Shown here: positions 46,693-59,860 of the stretch, piece by piece
Layout: each line of letters starts with the position of its first letter
Position numbering within the stretch: the first letter of the stretch is position 1
Source: Paraspadella gotoi
Taxonomy: Eukaryota > Chaetognatha
Assembly (NCBI GenBank): GCA_051294375.1
Contig: JBJCIZ010000744.1
Coordinates: 1,106,262-1,170,261 of the forward strand
Direction of reading: 5' to 3'
DNA length: 64,000 nt
Notes under the pieces: model-generated
Told to the model about the DNA's origin: nothing
The model's input: the letters and a program-made list of their open reading frames with translations, nothing else
Database searches by the model: none
Made by a program: the position numbers and the translations under genes

Positions 46693-48542
46693 TTATCCCT
46701 TATAATTCCACTTTTTCTTAACCACCCAAACGGCATCTCCCTCCCTAACATCACCCTCAACAACTACCCCCATGCAATTCCCAAAAACGGGTTTGCGTCG
46801 ATGCTCTTGGTTAGAGTCGAACTTCCCGATGGCGGATTCAAAAGGTCGGAACTCTCTCAAGGTGGCCAGGGGTTGTTGCTGCGGGTGGACCACGCCCAAG
46901 TCGGGATTCACAGTGGTCACCTTTATTAAGGTTAACATTTAACAAATAAATAAAACATTGAATATTTTAAAAAATATCAATATTTATTCTTTGTAATTAC
47001 CATGCATCTCATCGACGGAGTGACACGGCGAAGCACTACATGACGGTTTTCTGTTTAAAAAAATCCTAAAATTTGTTAACCGTCATTAAAGAACTGCAAC
47101 GCAAAGACATTTTGACAAACCATGATCTAGGTTAGGGTTGACATCCTTAGGACAAAAAACTAGCAAATCCCATTCATCTTCCTCCCAAGCAGCGGGTCCC
47201 TCGACGACGATGTTGGGACGAAATCGACGCATCGTGATTTTCTCTTCGAGTCGAGAATTCAACGCCGTTAACGACGACGCATTGGTCACTAGAACTGGAG
47301 CCTCATCTTGATACGCAATGTGACGATATCTGCCAGAGATGGCGCGTTAAAGACTCTTCTAACTAAACAGTTTGCCTTTATTCCACCAACCTTAAAAAAT
47401 ATACATCGAAAAATATAACTAAATGAAAGCCTTCTCACTTAAGGTTTTTCCCATCTATATCGCTATGAGGAATCGTCTCTGCAATCCCTCGCGAATCGTC
47501 CGTGAGAGCCGAAGGGGCGCGATAAATCATTCGATGCCCTTAATAAATTGAAAATAATAGAAGTTTGGATCTTTTCATTCTTGGCAAATTTTAACTTTCA
47601 ATCTCGCTGTAGCCTACAGTGTAGGAGCTAAAACCGGATATTTATCGAGAATCGCCAGATATACGGCTGCCACAAATACTCTCTTTCACCGAGCTATCGA
47701 TATCACAAAGGACATTTAAATTATTTTAAAATTATTTCTAAAACACGTCCTTTTTTTTCTTTCTCTTTTACTCTTCAGCATCGGAACCTGGTTTTCCCAA
47801 GAACCGCGACAGCCAATCGGCGACGGTTTCTCCGCAATCGAGTCCCTCGGAGAGAACGCCGAACACTTTGGTCGCGATTCTCTCTTTGGGCGAAGGAGCG
47901 CGGGAAGGAAGAACGAAGGTCAACGGAGAGGCGGCGGTCGGGGCGGAGAAGGTAACTTCGTGGGTGGATTCGTTGAAGGAGACTCTGAATGGATTGTGGG
48001 TGAATAGAGTCAAATACTCCATTAACTTTTTCATCAATGGCAATAAATAACAACTTTTTTATAAATAAACTTGTTATTCGTAGCTCAAATTACACGGAGG
48101 ACACCACAAAAAGTAATTACAGATATCATAGAAATTAAACGCGATAACTTTTCAACTCTGTATGAATTACTGCTATATGCAAATGAGATTAAAGACCACG
48201 AGCTCTTTCAAACTGACTCGATGAGGACGAGCGTGGGCTCTTGTCTCATCGTGACGAATCTGTGATCCTCGCCGAAGACGACGAGGAGACCGCGATCGAT
48301 GAGCGGAGATGATGAAGAGGAGGAGACGCCCAAAGCGCCGCAGTGGATCGAGGATCGGGGAATCCCTCAAAGGAAAAAAATTAAATCAATTTAATAATTA
48401 AAGTCATTAAATTCACTGATGATTACATGTTTTGCCATATTAAGATTTATCTTTGAGACATTTTTACACGTTTCATTCTTAAGTCTACAAAATCTTATTT
48501 ACTAAATATCACAAACACAATTACATTTTTGATATTCAGTAG

Positions 48543-48589
<47 letters not shown>

Positions 48590-49215
48590 TTATTATTATT
48601 ATTATTATAAGTGTATACAAGATTTTACGCCTCGCCACTACATTCTTAACTTTTTCTCGGCCAGTTTTCAAATGGGCCAATATATTTCGCGGTCATTTAA
48701 CCCGTATTCCGAGAGAGAAATAGTTTTAAATCTCACTAATGACGTTTCGCCCGGAGGAAACTCCGTTTTTACGAGTTTTCCGGTGGATTTTTTGATATTA
48801 AAATAAAGTCTAAATATTCAATACGACTTTTTCTTCCTAATTCTTCGGCACTACTCGTGTTAAAACGTTACGACGAGCGTTACGACGACGTTTCGACTCC
48901 ACGGGCATAGAAAATACAAAAACATTTTCTACAATAAGTTTTTATCAGTTTTTTTAATTAGTTGGGTGTGAGTTACACAAAGGTGAAAAATGAGAGTCGT
49001 TGTACAGAGAACTCACTCTTGAAAGACTTTGCCGGATAGATGTTGAGCTCGCCGACTGTTCCGGCAAAGGAGAGGCGGACATCCTTTAAGGCGCGGGCGG
49101 ATCGTAGCCTACGGATCCAGCGTCTCGTCAGCGGTAGGAGTCCGAAGAGAAGGATGGAGGCGCCGAGCGTCGCCACGCCCACCGTCAACCATTGACGCGC
49201 ATCCGGATGCGACAT
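46693..49215 (-). CDS. Mitochondrial amidoxime-reducing component-like protein B (MOSC)
   Basis: Paralogue of copy A, same function expected. Seven exons (49017-49215, 48218-48365, 47788-47984, 47439-47538, 47121-47329, 47001-47050, 46693-46920) join to 376 residues. Exons 1, 2, 4, 5 and 6 have exactly the same length as in A. Features are an N-terminal anchor (LTVGVATLGASILLFGLL plus a basic patch), SFAGTVGELNIYPAKSF, HCGALGVS, LIDRGLLVVFGED, RQEPTLVLIE, DCGETVADWLSRFL, IPHSDIDGKNL, NASSLTALNSRLEEKI, RRFRPNIVVEG, RRVTPSMRC and PVFGNCMGVVVEGDVREGD. The presumed Mo-ligand Cys (MRC) is kept, while the neighbouring Cys of copy A is Ser here. A degraded second copy of exons 1-3 lies at 58.3-59.9 kb. 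Confidence 0.95.
48546..48610. repeat. (ATT)n microsatellite in mARC B intron 1
   Basis: About twenty att units. The second copy of this locus at about 59222-59262 has about twelve. Confidence 0.95.
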
Positions 49216-51557
49216 CTTGTTTGTTTATTTACATTTTTTTTTAAAGGATGTTTATTATTTCGAATAGAGAGTGAGCTCTGGAAAACACAAATTAAAAAAA
49301 ATCGGTAATGATGTCTTCTTTCAATGCAGAAAATTGTGTTTGCCAACAAATTGCATAATAAGTGAGGAAAGTATTTTATGTGTAATCGTTAAATATATGG
49401 AATCTTTTATCACAGTTTTAGTCCCTTTTTTCCCTTCGCCCATAGAATCATAATTTTTAGTCTCAATGATGGGAAGATAATATTGGATTCGCGTCGTCAA
49501 GGATGTAATTCGTTGACTCCAAGTCCCCGGATGTTGAAGAACTCGAAGGAAACTGAGCAAAAGTTAATAAATATCAAAAGGAAAGTTAAAACAAAGTCAA
49601 CCTATCTTATCATTAATGTTAGGATATCAAGCTAGATAGCAATCTGACTAAAAAAAAAGTAATTAGCGAAGAGACTTGCTCAATGCTTTCATAACAAATA
49701 GTTGTATCTCTTCATTGGCTACTATTCAAAACTGAACAAAGGAGTTTCAAGATATTTTGGAATTGACTTATATTTCGGACTAGTGTGTTGGATCGTGATA
49801 TACGGGCAAAGCTTGGTAACATAGCGGAATTTGGAAAAAAAAAAGATGGTGAATACGAACGAATTGAGACCGTGGAATTCTCTGTGAAGAGGCAATGAGC
49901 TAATTAGCGAACAAGCTAATAGGACCATTAGCTTCTAAAGCTTACAAACGAATAAAACGATCAACTCTTTCAAAAAGATAATAAATTTATTCCCATTTTA
50001 TTTCCAGCCCAAAATTGGTTCCTCCCCGTCTTGTCATCATTCGACGATCTCGACCCGTCATGTTAAAAAAACATGTCAACAAATGGTTCGTCTCTTTCTT
50101 TTTTAAATACTGACCCCCCCCTCAATAGGGGGAACATATGTCGCGGGTTACGTGATTTGTAATAATTAAATATACGCATGACAACTGGGATCGTTTACGA
50201 ATCTCGAGAAACTTAAAATTTTAGTTTTTCTTTGTATGTTATAATTTATAAAATCGTGAACCAAAAAACACAAAATAGTAATTTGTCCGTTTCAAAAAAA
50301 AATGTAGCTTTTAATTATTATTTCTGAGCATTTGTCTTCGTGCGCAATGTATTGCTGGAGTATTGTATACACGTATATGCATTTAGAACTATAACAGTTA
50401 AGGCGAATAGCCATGCAAATTATTTTTAAAACGCGCGACGATGACGCAAACGAGATAATAATTTTATTATGAATGAGATTAATCATAATAATCAACGTCG
50501 CGTTTCTCTGATTAAGGCGAATTTACCTGATTACAAAGACTACGGTCTTCCTTCACCAAACTGATAATTATGTAAGTATATATAGTTTGTTATATCGATA
50601 TCGGGGTTATGGTTAAATTTTTGACACAAGGGTACTCTTTATTCGGAATAAAATTCCAGAATGAAAAAGAAAATTAGACTTTTCGACAGATGAGAAGAAA
50701 TTTTCTTAGAATTTAATGAATAACTTTAGGTATTTTTAATATTTTATCCTATTCAATTTAATTTGTTGAGTAAAATAATTTATTATACGATTAACTTGTG
50801 ACAAAAAGTGTCTTGGTTTTAACTGTCGGACAATAATTTTCTCAGATGGCGTTTGCAAAAAAAAAAAAAAAAAAAAATATCTGATATGGAGTTTGAGAAA
50901 TTTTAGGGATAAGAGGTAATTTACATATTACAACGATTGATTATTAACCAGCGGAGATAATTTTTTTAAATTTGTTTCGTGTTAAAACTATCTAGAGGTA
51001 GAGAGAGAGAGAGACATTAGTTTATGCGGTACACACATTAACAAATCGACTTCTATAAACGTTTTAAATTAATGATATATAACATCTCAAAAAGCAAATG
51101 ATAAAAGATTAATGGCATGACAGTCTAAAACAATTGATTTAATTTACCCCTCAAAAAAAAAAAAGAAAAAAAAAAAAGAGGCCCGAAGCTAAATATGACA
51201 GCGAATCAAAAAAAGGCGTTCAGCCCCGGGAGAGATCACGCCAAGCTCATTGCAATCGGCAATCTGCACCCAGGGAAGATCGTCCAAGTGTCTCAGCGAA
51301 GAGAGATCATGCAAAACGGGAAGATCATTGAGGAATCATATCCCCAAGGGGAACCAACTTTCCTCCCCAGGGGGAAAGATTCATCTGAAAATCTCAACCT
51401 CCCCTGGAGAACCGTTATCCGAATGATCTTTTCCCAGAGTGGGTGATTAGGAAAGCCCCCATAAATTCTACCCCCTAGGGGCAAAAGCTCCTTTTCCCCA
51501 CCCCCTCCTTCCCCTAAAGGGGAATAATCTTCCTCCTAATCTTCCTCAGAGTCAAGA
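49216..51557. other. Intergenic region between mARC B and MTMR2
   Basis: About 2.3 kb of AT-rich sequence with no recognised exon. The right part (from about 51190, richer in GC, with repeated cccc-aaggggaa tracts) is likely MTMR2 3' UTR. The left part should contain the mARC B promoter. A poly(A) run at 50855-50876 is the main low-complexity feature. Confidence 0.5.
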
Positions 51558-54500
51558 TCATCCGTTGAATGCGGAAGAGGAGAACCCGATGCGTGGGGGT
51601 GGACCCGGGGAAGACCCCCCCGGGCCGTACGAGTTCGCGTTGCTGTGGGCGCCTGAATAAGAATTTATTTATTTTAGTTAATAAATCTGTGAATATTTTT
51701 AATTAATTTTATTGGTTAAAGAGACATTGATAATTTTATACAATGTTTTGAAGCATTGCATTAAACAACCCAACACGCGCTAAGGAGTTTCCTGTGCCTC
51801 GACTAGCTCCTTCTATTCAGATCTGTCCTTATCTTACCACACTGTCCAATCCCTTTGAATCACAGCATTCAGCAATAGACCAACCTGTCCTGGCCTTCTT
51901 GGCCTCCTGCTCCCTCTGCAGCTCGTCCAGCCGCCTGAGCAGTTGATCCCTCAGTGCGAGCAGCTCGCGGTTGCGCAGATGGATGGGCTCCTGGGGTCGC
52001 ATGCGCGGGTTCCATCGCACGAAGTAGTTCGTCCACAACTCGATCCGGCGGAGGCTGGCCACGGGATGCAGCACGTGGGTGCAGTAGTAGGGGGCGAAGA
52101 GGGGGTTGAGGAATTCCTCGATGTTGCTGGAATGAGGAGATGGAGGAGGGGGGGAAGAGAAAGGAAGGGAAGACAAAAGCAGGAAGGAGAGAGAGGGGGG
52201 ACATAATACCAGTTTCGATCAAAATCCAAATTCCAGAGCAAAAAAAACCAAAAAACAAGTTCACATTTAATTACAAAATGCGATGCTATATTTTAATTAA
52301 ACAAGAACTATAATTCAAATGTGTTGCGCCGCAGTGACTGCCTAATCACGATATGATATGACGTGACATAACACGACTACATGACTACATTAACTTTCTC
52401 AGCCCGCGTATTTAAAGACATACACTGCATCAAAATTCCGTCTTTTAATCTATTTTAGTTTTAGGATTTCTTGAAAGCGGCGATTGCAGTCCCTTAGATT
52501 TGAGCTTTTTTCTGTCTTAGCAACCAACTATAAGGAAATTCTATGCATTTTTAACGTAAGTGAAACAGACCGATGGACAGACATACCGACCGACGGACCG
52601 AAAAGTAACTTATAAAGTTGCTCCGCGAGTACTCGCGGCGCAACTAACAAGTACCGATCACCGTCCATCGGCAGGAAAAAGGAAAACAACAACCAATCAA
52701 TCACCAATCAATCAATCCATTGAAACCACCAACCTGTTGACGAGCGACCAGAGGGACTGAGTTCGATCCTTGACCTTTTCCTTGGTTCTCTCCTTCTCCG
52801 AATTGAAGAGGAAAGTCCCGAAGAGGTTGGAGTAGAGATGATCCAAGACGGTGATGAGGAAATACTCGTTGAATTCCAACGCGTGAGGAAACTGGTTGCT
52901 GATCTGTGTTGGGGGGCGGCGGTGGGGAGGGGGGAGAAGGGGGGCAAGGTGGAATATGAGGGGAGGGGGGTGGGAGGGAAAGAGAAAGAGAAAGGGTTGT
53001 ACCGGCGTTAGCAAAATGAGATCCGAGTTTACATCGAGTCAAATTAGCACTTTAATTGCAAAGATGCAAGTCGAAAATTTTGAGACCTTATCAATTTTTC
53101 CCCCCTCAGAGCCGAGGCCACGCTAATAATATCAGCTCAACTCCCTTCTATTTGATTTCATTATTTTTACGGAAACGCTACGAAAAGCAAGCCTCGACGA
53201 GCCGCTTCAACGCAAGACATTTGAAAAAGACGACAAAGTAAATCAAAATCAAGTTATTACTCTAATAGACTAATAGAAGAAAATAACGCCCAAAACTTGT
53301 AAACACCGCAACATGCAAATGAGATTAATGAACGCTCCCCACACACTACCTGCCAAACGCAGTCGATAAACTGTAGAAATACTGGTGATCGGTCCGGGTC
53401 GGAGTGTTTGTCTTCGCCGTGACCGACGCGTTGCGCAAACTTGTGGCCGAAAGCCAGCCACTCTTTCTCGATGAGGACCTCGAATCCGCGAACGGTTCTT
53501 AAGGGGAGGGAATGTTATGGTTACTAATGATTATAATTATAATCAATGTGACTTTTATCACGTCTGTCTGTCGCTTTTTGATCCATTATTCTCATCTTCA
53601 TCGGTCAATCATTATTTCTTTCACCACAAATAATCATTATGCTCATTATCACAGTCTTCATCTTTATCAACATCATTTTTATCACCATAACCACAAAAAT
53701 CATAAGAACAATCATCATATCTTCAGAGATAATAATCATTATCATCGTCATCCTCACGCATTATAACAATGCTGACCCCTCCCCCCCCCTCACCGATAAT
53801 AAGGATCGAGCAGCAGCATGGCGAGTGAGGTTAGCTGCGAGGTCCTGTCCCATCCGTCCGAGCAGTGGACCAGGACCGAGGTCTTGTTCCCCTCGACGGT
53901 GTGGGCGATGCGGACGGCGCCGGCCAAGATGAACTTTATGTGCTCCAACCAGTGCGTCGACTCGAGATTCGACAACCTGTTTGGCGAAGGGGGGGGGGCA
54001 AGTGAGAGGAAAACGGAGGGGGGGGGTTGAGAGGAGAGCAGGGGGAAAGAGAGAGACGATGAGGGTTAATGAGGGAAAGAAAAGAGGAAAGGAAAGATAG
54101 GATAATAAAAGTAGAGTGGAGGGAGGGAGATAGAAAGGAGACCAATTGAAGGTGAAGGTTGAGGCAGAATCGGGAGATGGGCAAAGACGGAGGTCAAGAA
54201 AGGTAATTATTAATTATTAATTATTAACGACATTTCGTCATCAATGATCACAGTTTAGTCGCTTAAAAACCAAGTTGTCTTCCGACCAAAACGACATCGA
54301 TCACTATCACCAATTCCTTCAATTAAATTCACACGAATTCCTCCCTCAAAACCTAATCACCCAATCACCAATGAGGAAAACCCAATCACCTTTGAACGCA
54401 ATTCCTCTCACCAATGATTATCGTCGATGGTGGGAAAGACGAGTTCCTTGAGTTTTCGCAGTGACTCCCTCATCACGTGAATGTTGTGAATGTCGAGGAA

Positions 54501-57500
54501 GACGAGGTCGATGTTTTGATAAACTTCGTCGTTCTCGTATCCACCGCCTTTCGCTTTGTTCGCCACCGCGTTAACCGACGGTCTGATGAGGAAAGAAAAG
54601 ACGAGTTGTTGGCCTTTTCTCTTGGTTTTCGTTTGTTGTTAAAATTGGTCGTTTGTTGTAAAAAGCGGGTGTCGTCGAAATTGGTCTTAGTTTGATGTTA
54701 CTTGTGAGGCCGAACGCCCTCGACGCTCTTTCTCTCTTCGCCCATCGAGAACCAGACCTTATGTGTCACCTGACCACCTGACCGGTCTGCTGTCAGGTCG
54801 CCCCTTGCTCTAACGACTTTCTTCGATCGTGGCCGTCACCACAAGATCCACAACTGATTCAACACTCGAACCCGTCACGACGTTAGCTGACTTTTGACTC
54901 CTTTAACATTATACTATGTTTCTAAACTTGTTTGTTTAATGTTTGTTGTTGTATTTTCGATTGTTGAACGTTGATTGCTTGTGTAGAGGAAGTAATTGGA
55001 TACAATATTTTGGCGGTAAGGATTTCGAGGTGAAAAAACAAAAGAAAACTAGGTCCTTTTAAGTCAAAGTCAAATTCCAACCAGGGTCAACTTTGATTAA
55101 CAATCAACGGTTCCCAGGTTCCCACCTGGCGTCCATTATGGCAAGCTTGTAGCTCTGAGCATTGGCCTCCATTATGTGTTGAATGTATTTTTCATCCTCT
55201 TTACATCTTTTCCCGCCGACTCCGACCATGGGCTGGAAGGAAAAAAAAAAATTTTGTCGTGAGTCTTTCAGTCCATTCGTTTGATTAGTTGACAATTTCT
55301 GGATTAATTTCAAGTCGGTGTTTTGTTCACTGAAAATCTTAATAATAATAATATTAATATTAATTAATATTACTTGAGAGCTCCGAGTTATCGTGGCCTG
55401 CGATTCCGGGTGAATCCAGGAAAGAACTGGAATGCGAGACCGGGATCGGAATTGCGCCACGGCTGAGAAAGAGACAAAAAAAGAGTATTAAACATTGTTA
55501 TACATTATACAAAATACATTTGACTAAATATCAAACTGATAACAATTCAAATCTGATCAAAACGCAAACCGATATTCCACAATCGGCCAACTTACCCCTG
55601 AGATCTTCGTCGGAGGCGGCCTGAGGGACGCCCAAGAGCGAAGGGTAAGTATCGCAAAATTCGAATCGCTCGTTGATCCTCGCGATCCGCCACGACTCGT
55701 TGGGGAGGCCCATTCGCTTCAACTCCTATTCAATGGTTAATTCAGTATTATAATCAATGTTTTTAATACATTCATCAACGGGTTCATTACCTTGAGCGCG
55801 TCGTAAACGCTCCAGCCGTTTTCCTCGTACTCTTCCGTGTACTCGTAGGCAAAGAGCGGAAGTTTGTGCGAAAGTGGAAAAGCGTATTGTTGCAGCTTTT
55901 CGAAGACTTGACGTCTGGAAAAAAGTTAAATAAAATTTAGATATTAAGATTTCGTAAATATAAACGGGAGAAAATATATACATTTAGGCATCAATGAAAT
56001 TTCATCCCATATAATATCTACTAGAATTCATTTATTCTGACCTACAGCTAATTAATTAATTAATTCATTCATTCATTCATTCATTCCATCCTTTCAGCCG
56101 GAACCGATTCATTCAGTCGCCAAAATCTTTCAAACAGATAAAATTAATAATCGGTTTCCAAAAAAAAACAAAAAAAAAAACAAACTTTTAAACCTTAGCC
56201 TCACCTGGAATGATTTTCCTGTTTACAAGCGAATCTCAAATTGCGAATATCTTTGCAAAATATTTCGATTCCGTACGAATTTTCTCCGCGCGAAGTTTGT
56301 CCGCCCACTTTTTCCACGCGGACGACGACGCCCAAAGGGACGTCGAGAACGAAGGGAGGGTCCTTGGGAGTTTATGACCGAGGTCGTTAACCGATTGACC
56401 GAGGTCGTTAAATCACTCACGACTTTTAACCGTTAACCCGTTTTATACCTGGTGAATACTGCAGAAATACAACTTGTAATTTGTGACTGATAAGGTTCCG
56501 GGAATGGTTTGGGGGAAAGTGGAATACGGGCAGAGGTAAGTCACGTCCATGGCTTTGCCTGAAACACGATCAAATTCTAAATTTATATTCAAATTTGTAA
56601 TAATAAATAATTTTAAACATCAGCAATGCCTAAATATTATTAGAATAAAAGTAAGTTCATCATAAATTTTAAAATTTAAACGCCGTTAAGGGCTATAGGG
56701 AGTCGGCCATAAACAATGCTCTAAAAATCTGTTTTAAGTAATTATAGTACTTTTTCGACGAGAACGTTATAGGTCAATGACCAAATTTCGACATAATAAT
56801 TATTGGACTCCCTATAGCCCTTAATGTAAAATTAATCTTATTTACTAAAAATTACTAAAAAGCAGAAGAGAAGTAGAAAAAAAGCAAATCGTGAAATGGG
56901 TATAAAACCAGGGCCCAACCCATAACCTTACCCCTCCCCCCCGCCCATCCTCCTCTCAAAAACTTACCCTGAACGCGTTCCCCCGGCAGCAGCGGGGGAT
57001 CTTCCGAGGGGACGAGCTTGGCGGCTTCTTTGAAGACCCGCGGCTCTTGTTGCTTCATCACATTTTCCGCCGACGTCGATGTCGAACTGCTCGGACTCGA
57101 GCAGAGGCTCTGCGCGGAGGACGAAAATACCATTTGCATATTGCGGTTTAAATTAGGTGATAAATGTTAACTGAATTAAAAAGACTGTTTTGCTTGACCC
57201 ATTGGGGTATTCTCAAGCTTTACACGAGCTATCAGATACATTATTCTCGCTGACTGAAAATAACTGAGCTCGCCGAAGCGGTTGCTAACAACACATGAGC
57301 AAATTCATCGTTCTAACAGATTTTAAAAGAATAAGTGAGAGGGGAAAGAAGGGAGAGAGGAAAGAAGGGAGAGAGGAAAGACGGGAGAGAGAAGACGGGA
57401 GAGAGGAAAGACGGAGAGAGGAAAAGGGGAAGGATGGAAAAGGAGAGGCAGAAAGAAAGTATGATGAAAGAGAAAAGTAGAAAAAACAAAATGAGAAGGT

Positions 57501-57976
57501 AGAAAGGAAGGAAGGAAAAAAGGGAAATGGGGGGGGGGAAGGAAAGAGAAAGAAAACGAAGACGGAAAAAAATTTAAGAGCCGAAAAAACAACAACAACA
57601 ACGACAACTCGTTACCTTTGAAGGCGATCCGGCCTTCTCAGAATGAGTCGTGTCTGTGCTGACCATTGAGTCGCCTGAGAAAAAGAAAGAATCGCTGTTA
57701 AGCGAAAAATCGGCGACATCGCGACGACACACTCGTCCCATCCCCAAGCAACTTAAAACCACCTCGACAAACCGTCTAACCACTCTTCACCACTTTTACC
57801 ACGACCCAAAACCACAGATCATCCCCCGCGACACAACATTCAAACCTCGCTCAACCACCATTTCCATAATCCACGAACCACTCCAAATCCCCCACCTCGC
57901 CAAACTCCCTCTTCACCACGCCCCAGAATCCCCCCTCACGATCACCGGCCGACGTCGGATCCCCAGATTTCTCCAT
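51558..57976 (-). CDS. MTMR2: Myotubularin-related phosphoinositide 3-phosphatase (MTMR2 type)
   Basis: Removes the 3-phosphate from PI3P and PI(3,5)P2 on endosomes. Fifteen exons: 57946-57976, 57616-57674, 56968-57109, 56449-56558, 56205-56362, 55791-55914, 55596-55725, 55374-55462, 55126-55232, 54412-54582, 53794-53976, 53350-53497, 52734-52903, 51885-52126 and 51558-51652. They join in phase to 652 residues (human 643). The N-terminus MEKSGD resembles human MTMR2. [47 protein letters not shown]. Then [29 protein letters not shown] [33 protein letters not shown] and the intact catalytic CX5R loop [19 protein letters not shown]. Next come [48 protein letters not shown] and [13 protein letters not shown], followed by a short coiled coil. 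The C-terminus (SSSAFNG) lacks the PDZ ligand of human MTMR2. Confidence 0.97.
52418..52649 (+). mobile_element. Dispersed repeat with a terminal hairpin (Helitron-like), MTMR2 intron
   Basis: Homologous to 27924-28136. The right end has a near-perfect stem, gttgctccgcgag / ctcgcggcgcaac around ta, followed by ctaa, which resembles a Helitron 3' terminus. There is no coding capacity. Confidence 0.55.
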
Positions 57977-57999
57977 TCTCCTTCCCCCCCCCTCCCTTC

Positions 58000-58224
58000 C
58001 CTCTCCTAGTACTAGATTAGCGTGGCCGGCGATGAATGAGAAAATTTTAAAGAGTGAGGCTAACAATCAGGCCTTTATATACTAGTTTGGTGGGGCTCGT
58101 GAGAGGTTGGAAAAATTTAAAGGCAAGGGCCTTACGATCGGGCCTTTCTATACTAGATTGGAGGAGCTGGTGAGAAATTAGAAAAAAATTTTAAATTTGG
58201 GGCTTATAATCGGACTAATGCGAA
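58000..58224. repeat. About 75-bp tandem repeat upstream of MTMR2, cut by the gap
   Basis: Three diverged units built from actagattagcgtggccgg-like, gagaaaattttaaag and caatcaggcctttatatact-like blocks end at the N run. It may be the start of a longer satellite that broke the assembly. Confidence 0.8.
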
Positions 58225-58249
58225 NNNNNNNNNNNNNNNNNNNNNNNNN
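58225..58249. other. Assembly gap (25 N)
   Basis: Exactly 25 N bases. The sequence on the right does not continue the region upstream of MTMR2 but repeats the 47.6-53.4 kb locus. Confidence 0.99.
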
Positions 58250-58389
58250 GAGAGAGTAGATCTCGCTGTAGCCTACAGTGTAGGAGCTAACGGATATTTT
58301 TATGGTGCTTTAGAGAGAGATGCCACAAAACCTCTTTCACCGAGCTATCGTTCAGACATTTAAATTATTTTAATTATTTTAAACCGTCT

Positions 58390-59219
58390 TTTTTCTTTCA
58401 TCTACTCTTCAGACCATCGGGGACCATGGTTTTTACCCAGCAAACCGGACACAACAAGCCACGGCAAGGGGGAGTTCTCACGCATGGTCCCACGGGGCCC
58501 GCCAATACTTTAGAGAATCGCAGGATCTACTCTGAGGGAAGGAGCGAGGGGCGAGGAGGATGGAGAGGCGGCGGTCGGGCGGAGAAGGTAACTTCGTGGG
58601 TGAATTCGTTAAGGAGACTCCTGAATGGATTGTGGGTGAATAGAGTCCAAATACTCCATAACTTTTTCATCCAATGGCAATAAATAACAAACAATTTTTA
58701 TAATTAAACTTGTTATTTCGTAGCTCAAATTACACGGAGGACACCACAAAAAGTAATTACAGATATCATAGAAATTTAAACGCGATAACTTTTCAAATAC
58801 TTGTATGAATTACTGCTATATGCAAATGAGATTAAGACCACGAGCTCTTTCTACAAACTGGACCGTATGAGGAAGAGCTTGGGTTCTTGTCTCTGCATCG
58901 TGAACGAATCTGTGCATCCTCGCCGAAAGACCGACGAGGGACCGCCGATGCGATTGAGCGAGGATGATGAAGATGGAGGAGCACGCCCAAAGCGCCGCAG
59001 TGGATCTTGAGGATTCGCGGGAAATCCCTCAAAGTGAAAAAATTAAATCAATTTAATAATTAAAAGTCCATTAAATTCACTGAGATACATGTTTTGCCAT
59101 AGTAAGATTATCTTGAGACATTTTTACACGTTTCATTTCTTAAGTCTAACAAAATCTTATTTACTAAATATCACAAACACAATTACATTTTTGATATTCA
59201 GTAGTTTTAATTAATTATA

Positions 59220-59259
<40 letters not shown>

Positions 59260-59860
59260 AGTGTACAAGATTTTACGTCTCGCCACTACTCTCTTAACTT
59301 TTTTCTCGGCCAGTTTTCAAATGGGCCAATATATTTCGCGGTCATTTAACCCGTATTCCGAGAGAGAAATAGTTTTTAAATCTCACTAATGACGTTTCGC
59401 CCGGAGAACTCCGTTTTTACGAGTTTTTCCGGTGATTTTTTGATATTAAAATAAAGTCTAATATTTCAATACGACTTTTTTCTTCCTAATTCTTCGGCAC
59501 TACTCGTGTTAAAACGTTACGACGAGCGTTACGAGACGTTTCGACCTCCACGGGCATAGAAATAACAAAAACATTTTCTACAATAAGTTTTATCAGTTTT
59601 TTTAATTAGTTGGTGTGAGTTACAAAAAGGTGAAAAATGAGAGTCGTTGTACAGAGACTCACTCTGAAAGACTTTGCCGGTTAGATTGTTGAGCTCGCCG
59701 ACTGTTCCGGCAAAGGAGAGGCGGAACATCCTTTAAGGCGCGGGCGGATCGTAGCCTACGGATCCAGCGTCTCGTCAGCGGTAGGAGTCCGAAGAGAAGG
59801 ATGGAGGCGCCGAGCGTCGCCACGCCCACCGTCAACCATTGACGCCATCCGATGCGACAT
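58390..59860 (-). pseudogene. Frameshifted partial copy of mARC B (exons 1-3)
   Basis: Exon 1 (59663-59860) keeps LTVGVATLGASILLFGLL and the basic patch but loses frame before the anchor (two bases missing near 59845) and again after ARALKDV. Exon 2 (about 58865-59030) and exon 3 (about 58390-58620) carry several indels. No intact reading frame. The 3' exons are absent because the copy starts at the gap. More likely an assembly artefact than a real pseudogene. Confidence 0.8.
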
